Source: Prevotella sp.
Lineage (GTDB): Bacteria; Bacteroidota; Bacteroidia; Bacteroidales; Bacteroidaceae
Direction: 5' to 3'
Assembly (NCBI GenBank): GCA_021204735.1
Contig: JAJPYV010000251.1
Location: 6,364 to 16,531 of the forward strand
Length of the DNA: 10,168 bases
Under the pieces are notes generated by a model, which worked only from the letters and a program-made list of their open reading frames with translations, had not been told where the DNA came from and made no database searches. Made by a program: the position numbers and the translations under genes. Shown here piece after piece: positions 1 through 4,851 of this stretch. Each line of letters starts with the position of its first letter. Position 1 is the stretch's first letter.

Positions 1-1
1 C

Positions 2-31
2 ACTGGCGGTCACAATGGTTCTTTCTGGTAA
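2..31 (+). CDS. 3' end of an upstream gene, possibly a secreted alpha/beta-hydrolase-type enzyme (partial)
   Basis: Only about nine codons are visible. Frame 2 reads TGGHNGSFW followed by TAA at 29-31. A Gly-Gly-His followed closely by an aromatic residue near the C-terminus is what esterase-type alpha/beta hydrolases often show around the catalytic histidine, so a carbohydrate esterase or similar enzyme is an inference from one short motif. The next frame is also open until TAA at 48-50 (ending LSGKKTIAI) and cannot be fully excluded. The 63-bp gap to the DUF4861 gene has no TAnnTTTG box, so the two genes may be co-transcribed. Confidence 0.35.
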   Translation, partial: TGGHNGSFW

Positions 32-42
32 AAAGACCATTG
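13..42 (+). other. Imperfect hairpin spanning the stop codon of the upstream gene
   Basis: CAATGGT (13-19) and ACCATTG (36-42) are exact reverse complements. CTTT (21-24) and AAAG (32-35) extend the stem inward with one bulged T, leaving a seven-base loop that contains the putative stop at 29-31. No T-tract follows, so it is not a standard intrinsic terminator. It could slow transcription or protect an mRNA end between the two genes, or be chance. Confidence 0.3.
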
Positions 43-94
43 CTATCTAAAAGATTTAAAAACCAAATGACAACAATAAAATAAAAACTTTTCT

Positions 95-1318
95 ATGAAA
101 ATATCAAGAATCTACAGTATTTTGGCATTTGCAGCGTTGCTCGTGCCAATAAACGCAAGTGCGGAGAACGTAACAGTTACAGTTACCAACAGTGACAATG
201 TACAGCGTCAGGAAGTCATCTGTGTTGATGCACAGGATGTTTATTCAAAACTTGGTATAAATCAAGGTGAGGGTATCATCGTAAAGAATGCTTTGGGACA
301 GGAGGTAACATACCAGATTACTCACGATGGACAACTTCTTATCGAGGCGGCAGTACGTCCGAAGGGAACTGCGGAATTTACTATCCAACAGGGAACACCG
401 AAAGAAATGAAGGTTTTCGTTTGCGGCAAGATGTATCCAGAGCGTGTCGATGATGTTGCTTGGGAGAACGACCGCACCGCATACCGCCTTTATGGTCCTG
501 CTTTGCAGCGCACTGGCGAGCGTGCTTTCGGTATTGATGTATGGTGCAAGAATACTCCTGACCTCGAGGTTGACAAGAGGTATCACACGGAATTGTCAAA
601 CCATGCGAAGATAGAGGAACTCAAGGCTGCCGGCAAGGATGACGAGGCTTTCGATGTAGAGGTTGCAACCACCTATCATTTCGACCACGGCTATGGTCTT
701 GACTGCTATAAAGTTGGTCCTTCTCTTGGTTGTGGCACTCCAGCATTGGTTGATGACAATGGCATTATTTATCCTTATTGCTACAACAAGTATGAGATTT
801 TGGACAACGGTCCGTTGCGTTTCACAGTCCAGTTGGAATACAACCCGTTCACATACGGCAGTGATGAGAATGTGATAGAGCACCGCCTTATCAGTCTTGA
901 CAAAGGCAGCAACTTTAACAAGATGACTGTTTGGTTCGAAGGTCTTTCAAAGCCAGCAGACATGGTGGCTGGTGTTGTTATTCACACGGAGGACACGGAA
1001 AGTGTTGCTTACGGTGATGATTATGTTGTTTATGCTGACCCAACGGAAGTTCCAGAGAAACAGAATTTCCAGATTTACGTTGGTGTACTGTTCCCTAATG
1101 GTGTGAAAGAGACTAAGGGTATAATGTTGGACACTCCTGAAAACGGTATCGCTGGTCATGGTGTTGGAATGATAACCTATCAGCCTAACGAGAAATATAC
1201 TTACTATTTCGGTTCTGCTTGGAGCAAGAATGATGTCCGCACTTTCAATGAGTGGAAACTTCGCTCAACAGAAACTTTAAGTGCATTACGTCAACCTCTG
1301 AAAGTTGAAATAAAGTAA
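95..1318 (+). CDS. Secreted DUF4861-family protein of unknown function
   Basis: A 407-residue protein with a typical Sec signal peptide: basic start, hydrophobic stretch at about residues 6-19, and a signal peptidase I site ASA|E after residue 23. The mature part looks beta-rich and resembles the DUF4861 family, known mainly from Bacteroidetes. Dense conserved-looking stretches are VDDVAWENDRTAYRLYGPAL (118-137), YHFDHGYGLDCYKVGPSLGCG-like (194-214, with aspartate, histidines and two cysteines) and YFGSAWSK (361-368). No lipobox is seen, so the product is probably periplasmic or exported. DUF4861 genes are often found near polysaccharide-utilisation genes, which would fit a hydrolase-like gene end at the left edge, but no activity can be assigned from sequence. 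The ATG at 95 is chosen because it gives the signal peptide directly. The stop is followed by T6 and then the shared terminator. Confidence 0.85.
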   Translation: MKISRIYSILAFAALLVPINASAENVTVTVTNSDNVQRQEVICVDAQDVYSKLGINQGEGIIVKNALGQEVTYQITHDGQLLIEAAVRPKGTAEFTIQQGTPKEMKVFVCGKMYPERVDDVAWENDRTAYRLYGPALQRTGERAFGIDVWCKNTPDLEVDKRYHTELSNHAKIEELKAAGKDDEAFDVEVATTYHFDHGYGLDCYKVGPSLGCGTPALVDDNGIIYPYCYNKYEILDNGPLRFTVQLEYNPFTYGSDENVIEHRLISLDKGSNFNKMTVWFEGLSKPADMVAGVVIHTEDTESVAYGDDYVVYADPTEVPEKQNFQIYVGVLFPNGVKETKGIMLDTPENGIAGHGVGMITYQPNEKYTYYFGSAWSKNDVRTFNEWKLRSTETLSALRQPLKVEIK

Positions 1319-1352
1319 TGTCTGTTTTTTAAGAAATAACGACAATTATAAA

Positions 1353-1394
1353 AACGAGGGCAGCAATTTCAAATTTGAAATGACTGCCCTCATT
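1353..1394 (-). terminator. Nested bidirectional terminator between DUF4861 gene and alcohol dehydrogenase
   Basis: GAGGGCAG (1356-1363) pairs perfectly with CTGCCCTC (1384-1391). Inside this stem, after a 2x2 mismatch, lies a perfect 16-bp palindrome ATTTCAAATTTGAAAT (1366-1381). On the - strand the stem extends by a G-U and two A-U pairs and is followed by GTTTTTATAATT, a usable U-tract. It therefore works best as the terminator of the dehydrogenase gene, whose stop lies about 65 bp upstream in that direction. On the + strand it is followed by ATTAATAAAC, so it may also terminate the DUF4861 transcript, less efficiently. Confidence 0.8.
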
Positions 1395-1445
1395 AATAAA
1401 CGATATGTAGAATTTAACAGCTACATACTGGATTTCAGCCGCACT

Positions 1446-1482
1446 GAATATTTATTTTTTATTTTGTGAGCGAAGCGAACAT
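1446..1482 (+). repeat. Dispersed repeat copy overlapping the 3' end of the alcohol dehydrogenase gene
   Basis: A T-rich lead (1446-1460) runs into ATTTTGTGAGCGAAGCGA plus ACAT (1461-1482). The 22-nt core differs from the copy at 4328-4349 at only two positions. Read on the - strand this copy supplies the last codons (FASLTK) and the TAA of the dehydrogenase. The core contains the mirror-symmetric GAGCGAAGCGAG. See the copies at 4301-4350, 4815-4851, 6482-6515 and 6520-6556. Confidence 0.6.
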
Positions 1483-2598
1483 CGTGCGCAAATCTTCTTC
1501 AGTTATTTCAATGGGGTTGCACTTAAGATTAGGACGTTTGCTGCCGTTTACCAATTCTGTAAGCATACTATCAGAAACATTGAAATCAGCCAATGATGTA
1601 AGAATGCCTGTTATCTTCTTCAGTCGGTGTATTTCGTCTGCCAATGCCTCAGCATTAGGATAGCCCAACTGATTAGCGATACTCTTTGTTCTCTCACAAC
1701 CATGTTTGGCGTTGAAACGTACGAAATAGTCGATTGTCAAAGCACATGCTTCACCATGAGGAACGCCCAACAGACTTGTTACAGGATATGAACAAGCATG
1801 CGAGGACGATGTTCCAGTCTGTGAGAATGCAAATCCTGCCATAAGAGAAGCCAACATCATATTCTCCCTTGCAACTTTGTTTTCAGGTTCATTGCAAACA
1901 GTCTCAACATTTTCAAGCACAAGTCGTATGGCGTATATCGCCGCAACATCGCATGCTGGCTGGTGATTAACATTCCAATAAGCCTCAATTGCATGACATA
2001 ATGCATCAAAGCCCGTGCAAGCAGTGAGAAATTTCGGAACGGTATATGTCAGTTCTGGGTCAACCAATGCAACTGTAGGAAATAATGCGTCAGAATTTAT
2101 CGAGGCCTTGAGTTTTCTCTCACGGTCGGACAGCACCGCAACCTTTGTCACCTCACTTGCCGTTCCTGCCGTTGTAGGCAAGGCAATCAACGGCAAATGT
2201 GCATCAGGCAATGGTTTCCTGTCAACCATGTAACTTTCTGTTTTCAACGTATCCTTACAGATACAGGCTGCTGTCTTTGCGCAGTCCATGACGCTGCCGC
2301 CACCCAAAGCAACAACGAAATCACAACCGTTGTCACGTATCAATTGGGCACAGGCATCGCACTCCTTAACATCAGGGTTTGCGGACACCTCACTGAATAC
2401 AATCATTTGCACATTCTCACATGCTGCCGTCAACTCTTTCACAGTGCCTCTTTTTACAAATGACGGAGATGTTACAAGTAAGCCACAACGACCGCCCAAC
2501 GCTTTTATCTCGTCAGCTAACCGCCACCTCTTTCCGTTGCCGAAAAGCACCTTCACCGGTTGTTTATATTCCCATTGCATACTTTTCTTAGTTTCCAT
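1459..2598 (-). CDS. Iron-containing (group III) alcohol dehydrogenase, possibly phosphonoacetaldehyde-reductase-like
   Basis: A 379-residue cytoplasmic NAD(P)-dependent dehydrogenase reducing an aldehyde or oxidising an alcohol. The N-terminal Rossmann-like part carries GGGSVMDCAK (99-108, dinucleotide binding). The C-terminal helical part has all four metal ligands in family spacing: D198 and H202 in GFDALCHAIE, H267 in SSSHACSYP, and H281 in GVPHGEA. PTTAGTASE (141-149) is also typical. The WEYKQPVKVLFG start and the SHACSYP segment remind me of enzymes reducing phosphonoacetaldehyde, but no phosphonate genes are in view, so the substrate is open. An in-frame ATG at 2640 lies upstream of the predicted transcription start, so the ATG at 2598 is preferred; 2580 is a further option. 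The gene appears monocistronic, with its own promoter and terminator. Its last codons come from a dispersed repeat. Confidence 0.9.
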   Translation of the reverse strand: METKKSMQWEYKQPVKVLFGNGKRWRLADEIKALGGRCGLLVTSPSFVKRGTVKELTAACENVQMIVFSEVSANPDVKECDACAQLIRDNGCDFVVALGGGSVMDCAKTAACICKDTLKTESYMVDRKPLPDAHLPLIALPTTAGTASEVTKVAVLSDRERKLKASINSDALFPTVALVDPELTYTVPKFLTACTGFDALCHAIEAYWNVNHQPACDVAAIYAIRLVLENVETVCNEPENKVARENMMLASLMAGFAFSQTGTSSSHACSYPVTSLLGVPHGEACALTIDYFVRFNAKHGCERTKSIANQLGYPNAEALADEIHRLKKITGILTSLADFNVSDSMLTELVNGSKRPNLKCNPIEITEEDLRTMFASLTK

Positions 2599-2622
2599 AT
2601 CTATTGCTTTATTTGTTTTCTG

Positions 2623-2653
2623 CAAAAATAATAATTTCAAAGTTTAATTCAAA
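2623..2653 (-). promoter_or_regulatory. Bacteroidetes-type promoter for the alcohol dehydrogenase
   Basis: On the - strand there is a TTTG -33 box (2653-2650), a 19-nt spacer, and TATTTTTG (2630-2623), a perfect match to TAnnTTTG. Transcription should begin at about 2616-2619. The leader is then about 20 nt before the ATG at 2598, which rules out the longer ATG at 2640. Confidence 0.75.
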
Positions 2654-2669
2654 CACAAGCAGTGTGTTT
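2651..2669. promoter_or_regulatory. Inverted repeat overlapping the dehydrogenase -33 box (possible operator)
   Basis: AAACACA (2651-2657), a five-base spacer AGCAG, and TGTGTTT (2663-2669) form a perfect 7-bp dyad. It covers three bases of the -33 box of the dehydrogenase promoter. Such placement suits a repressor site, but no regulator gene is in view and the assignment is an inference. Confidence 0.4.
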
Positions 2670-2700
2670 TATTAGATTTTACATTGTTTTCAAAGCTCAT

Positions 2701-2718
2701 GTACGAAAATAATCGTAC
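2701..2718. promoter_or_regulatory. Inverted repeat GTACGA-N6-TCGTAC between divergent promoters
   Basis: GTACGA (2701-2706) and TCGTAC (2713-2718) are exact reverse complements with an AT-only six-base spacer. The site lies 17 bp upstream of the ruvB -33 box and about 50 bp upstream of the dehydrogenase -33 box, a place from which a dimeric regulator could influence either promoter. No regulator is identified. Confidence 0.4.
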
Positions 2719-2734
2719 GTTTCACATCTTTTAT

Positions 2735-2765
2735 TTTGCTTTTCGCATTGTTTGCACTAATTTTG
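2735..2765 (+). promoter_or_regulatory. Bacteroidetes-type promoter for the ruvB-coaD-ybeY group
   Basis: TTTG (2735-2738), a 19-nt spacer, and TAATTTTG (2758-2765), a perfect TAnnTTTG match. Transcription should start at about 2770, which leaves a leader of some 20-25 nt before the ruvB ATG at 2793. This excludes the in-frame TTG at 2736, which lies within the -33 box. Confidence 0.8.
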
Positions 2766-2792
2766 CAAGAGCTATGTATTTTGTATGGAATT

Positions 2793-3827
2793 ATGGGCAA
2801 TAGCTTCGATATAAGGAAAGAGACATTATCATCATCGGAGAAGGAATTCGAGAATGCCTTGCGCCCGCTGCGCTTCAATGACTTTAGCGGTCAAAAGAAG
2901 GTGGTGGACAACCTTGAGGTGTTCGTTGAGGCGGCAAAATACCGTGGTGAACCTCTTGACCATACCCTGTTGCACGGCCCTCCAGGATTAGGAAAGACAA
3001 CACTTAGCAATATCATTGCCAACGAGTTGGGCGTGGGTTTTAAGTTGACCAGTGGTCCCGTGCTCGACAAACCGGGTGACCTTGCCGGTATTTTAACAAG
3101 TCTGGAGACCAACGACGTACTTTTCATTGATGAGATACACCGCTTGTCACCAGTAGTGGAAGAATACCTTTATTCTGCAATGGAAGATTATCGTATCGAC
3201 ATAATGATAGATAAAGGGCCGTCGGCACGCTCCATACAGATAGACCTCAATCCATTCACATTGATAGGTGCAACTACACGAAGCGGACTGCTCACAGCAC
3301 CTCTCCGTGCACGTTTCGGCATAAACCTGCACTTGGAATACTACGAGCCTGAAACACTTACAAAGATATTAAAGCGTTCAGCAAGTATTCTGAATGTTCC
3401 AATCACCGATGATGCGGCAGAGGAAATAGCAAGGAGGAGCAGGGGAACGCCCCGAATAGCAAATGCCCTTTTGCGTCGTGTAAGAGATTTCGCACAAGTG
3501 AAAGGAACGGGACGCATAGACACCGCAATAGCAAAAGTGGCACTTACCGCTTTGAACATCGACCAATACGGTCTTGACGAAATAGACAACAAGATACTGC
3601 TTACCATTATCGACAAGTTCCGTGGCGGGCCCGTGGGTATCACCACAATCGCAACGGCAATAGGAGAGGACTCAGGAACAGTGGAAGAAGTGTATGAGCC
3701 ATTCCTGATAATGGAAGGTTTCATCAAGCGCACACCACGAGGAAGAATGGTAACAGAACTCGCTTACAAACATTTCGGGCGCAACCCATATAGCAGCAAG
3801 AGTACCGAACAAGACCTGTTCGGGTAA
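2793..3827 (+). CDS. ruvB: Holliday junction branch migration ATPase RuvB
   Basis: A 344-residue AAA+ motor of the RuvABC complex, which drives branch migration of Holliday junctions in recombinational repair; it acts in the cytoplasm as hexameric rings on DNA with RuvA. All landmarks are present: Walker [10 protein letters not shown] (62-70), Walker B FIDEIHRL (111-118), sensor 1 IGATTR (158-163), the APLRARFG arginine-finger segment (169-176, finger probably R174), sensor 2 GTPRIAN (218-224), and a C-terminal winged-helix region (about 265-335, with [10 protein letters not shown] and KRTPRGRM). Length is normal for the family. An extra 19-residue N-terminal extension from a TTG is rejected because it would begin upstream of the predicted transcription start. 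First gene of a probable three-gene operon; coaD follows after 32 bp. Confidence 0.97.
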   Translation: MGNSFDIRKETLSSSEKEFENALRPLRFNDFSGQKKVVDNLEVFVEAAKYRGEPLDHTLLHGPPGLGKTTLSNIIANELGVGFKLTSGPVLDKPGDLAGILTSLETNDVLFIDEIHRLSPVVEEYLYSAMEDYRIDIMIDKGPSARSIQIDLNPFTLIGATTRSGLLTAPLRARFGINLHLEYYEPETLTKILKRSASILNVPITDDAAEEIARRSRGTPRIANALLRRVRDFAQVKGTGRIDTAIAKVALTALNIDQYGLDEIDNKILLTIIDKFRGGPVGITTIATAIGEDSGTVEEVYEPFLIMEGFIKRTPRGRMVTELAYKHFGRNPYSSKSTEQDLFG

Positions 3828-3859
3828 TAGGACAGAAAAACATAAAATCAATAACAAGC

Positions 3860-4300
3860 ATGAGAACAGGGATTTTCGTAGGCAGTTTCGACCCCTTCAC
3901 CATAGGACACGACTCGATTGTCCGCCGAGCCCTACCTCTTTTCGACCGTATCGTAATCGGCGTGGGTGTCAACGAGCGTAAGAAATACATGTACAGCGCA
4001 AGTGAGCGTACACAAGCAATCGCTGCATTGTATAAAGATGAACCGAAAATCGAAGTTAAAGAATACGATGACCTGACAGCCGACTTTGCCCAAAGAGAGA
4101 ATGCCCAATTTATTATAAAAGGTGTGCGAAGCATTAAAGACTTTGAGTACGAGCGTGAGCAAGCAGACATCAACAAACAACTCTGCGGCATCGAAACAAT
4201 ATTGCTTTATGCAGAACCACAGTACGAAAGTGTGTCATCGAGCTTAGTCAGAGAACTGATACATTTCGGAAAAGATGTAAGGATGTTTTTACCAAAGTGA
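3860..4300 (+). CDS. coaD: Phosphopantetheine adenylyltransferase
   Basis: A 146-residue cytoplasmic nucleotidyltransferase that transfers AMP from ATP to 4'-phosphopantetheine, giving dephospho-CoA in the penultimate step of coenzyme A synthesis. The nucleotidyltransferase signature GSFDPFTIGH lies at 8-17 (TIGH being the TxGH motif). The CoaD segments IIKGVRSIKDFEYE (85-98) and SVSSSLVREL (124-133) follow, the latter contributing to ATP binding in characterised members. The C-terminus is short, making it slightly smaller than the usual 155-160 residues, but no core element is missing. It lies 32 bp after ruvB. Its stop TGA (4298-4300) overlaps a GTG that is in frame with ybeY, and the junction consists of TTTCTTA repeats plus a dispersed repeat. 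Confidence 0.96.
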   Translation: MRTGIFVGSFDPFTIGHDSIVRRALPLFDRIVIGVGVNERKKYMYSASERTQAIAALYKDEPKIEVKEYDDLTADFAQRENAQFIIKGVRSIKDFEYEREQADINKQLCGIETILLYAEPQYESVSSSLVRELIHFGKDVRMFLPK

Positions 4301-4328
4301 TTTCTTATTTCTTATCTCTTATTTCTTA
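4301..4328 (+). repeat. Four tandem TTTCTTA heptamers at the coaD-ybeY junction
   Basis: TTTCTTA (4301-4307), TTTCTTA (4308-4314), TCTCTTA (4315-4321) and TTTCTTA (4322-4328) are consecutive, with one substitution in the third unit. They begin immediately after the coaD stop and run into the dispersed-repeat core. Seven is not a multiple of three, so a change in copy number would shift any frame read through from the GTG at 4297 and would alter coaD-ybeY spacing. Confidence 0.8.
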
Positions 4329-4350
4329 TTTTGCGAGCGAAGCGAGCATT
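4328..4350 (+). repeat. Dispersed repeat core directly before the ybeY start
   Basis: After an initial AT, positions 4330-4349 read TTTGCGAGCGAAGCGAGCAT; the next base is T and the ybeY ATG follows at 4351. Twenty of 22 positions match the copy at 1461-1482 and 18 of 22 match 6535-6556. This is the copy with the most regular GAGCGAAGCGAG mirror symmetry. It occupies the position where a ribosome-binding site would lie, and no purine-rich Shine-Dalgarno match is seen apart from the repeat itself. Confidence 0.65.
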
Positions 4351-4773
4351 ATGATTACATACAACAGTGATGGCATGAAAATGCCTAATATAAGAAAGCG
4401 CGAGACAACGGCATGGATAAAGGAAGTCGTTGCCTCATACGGACGTAAGGTAGGTGAAATAGGTTATATGTTCGTAAATGACGAAAAAATCCTTGAAGTT
4501 AACCGTGAGTTTTTAGGGCATGACTATTACACCGACATAATAACTTTTGATTATGACGAGGGCGACACCATAAACGGTGACATCGTTATTAGTCTTGACA
4601 CCGTGCGCTCCAATGCAGAAATGCTCGGTAAAGACTATAACGAAGAGCTCCACCGTGTTATCATCCACGGCATCCTCCACCTATGCGGAATTAATGATAA
4701 AGGACCAGGTGAAAGAGAGCTGATGGAAAATGCAGAAAACAATGCGTTAGCACTCATGCCAACACAAATTTAG
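4351..4773 (+). CDS. ybeY: rRNA maturation endoribonuclease YbeY
   Basis: A 140-residue single-domain metal-dependent RNase of the UPF0054/YbeY family, acting in 16S rRNA 3'-end maturation and ribosome quality control. Diagnostic segments are VNREFLGHDYYTDIITF (50-66, equivalent to the family's TDVLSF motif), GDIVISLDTV (76-85) and the metal site HGILHLCGINDKG (106-118). In most bacteria the metal site is HxxxHxxxxxH. Here H106 and H110 are kept but the third position is D116, a form I recall from other Bacteroidales, so it is probably functional. Starting at the ATG 4351 gives the MITYNSDGMKMP N-terminus expected for the group. The frame is open back to a GTG at 4297 overlapping the coaD stop, but that extension would be encoded only by repeats. 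Last gene of the ruvB group. Confidence 0.93.
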   Translation: MITYNSDGMKMPNIRKRETTAWIKEVVASYGRKVGEIGYMFVNDEKILEVNREFLGHDYYTDIITFDYDEGDTINGDIVISLDTVRSNAEMLGKDYNEELHRVIIHGILHLCGINDKGPGERELMENAENNALALMPTQI

Positions 4774-4843
4774 ACTTGCAAATCACCATAAACGCAAACA
4801 AGCCCGCAAGTAAGAAACGCAAGCAATAACGAATTATTAATTC
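4774..4843. other. Convergent intergenic region with a direct repeat
   Basis: This 70-bp gap separates the ends of ybeY (+) and the S41 protease gene (-). AAACGCAARCAA occurs twice as a direct repeat (4790-4801 and 4815-4826). The second copy leads into a diverged dispersed-repeat copy. No hairpin with a T-tract was found here; the only strong dyad nearby is the palindrome at 4849-4878. Confidence 0.5.
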
Positions 4844-4851
4844 TTAATTTG
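4815..4851 (+). repeat. Diverged half-copy of the dispersed repeat at the S41 protease gene end
   Basis: From ACGCAAGCAA onward this stretch aligns without gaps to 6506-6540: 35 columns with six mismatches, mostly A/T changes. It ends TTCTTAATTTG and overlaps the TAA and last codon of the protease gene read on the - strand. The GC-rich GAGCGAAGCGAG part is absent here and the 30-bp palindrome follows instead. Confidence 0.5.

Noticed and set aside
3..50. Alternative reading frame ending LSGKKTIAI at a TAA at 48-50
   Set aside because: Both frames are open to the window edge, but frame 2 gives a more enzyme-like ending (TGGHNGSFW). With so few codons it cannot be excluded, so it is only noted.
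2599..2640. 14-residue N-terminal extension of the alcohol dehydrogenase (ATG at 2640)
   Set aside because: It would overlap the promoter at 2623-2653, upstream of the predicted transcription start, and the family does not need it.
2736..2792. N-terminal extension of RuvB from a TTG at 2736
   Set aside because: The TTG lies in the -33 box, and the -7 box at 2758-2765 falls inside the extension. The ATG at 2793 gives the usual RuvB length.
3341..4191. Long antisense open frames opposite ruvB and coaD
   Set aside because: They have no recognisable domain and low-complexity serine/isoleucine content typical of reverse-strand shadows of real genes.
4301..4328. Tandem TTTCTTA units as a CRISPR-like array
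   Set aside because: Units are seven bases, directly adjacent and without spacers; no cas genes are nearby.
4297..4350. YbeY extension from the GTG at 4297
   Set aside because: The 18 extra residues are encoded only by heptamer and dispersed repeats; the ATG at 4351 gives the normal family N-terminus.
4774..4811. ACTTGC / GCAAGT inverted repeat just after ybeY as a terminator
   Set aside because: Only 6 bp with a 26-base loop and no T-tract; too weak to call.
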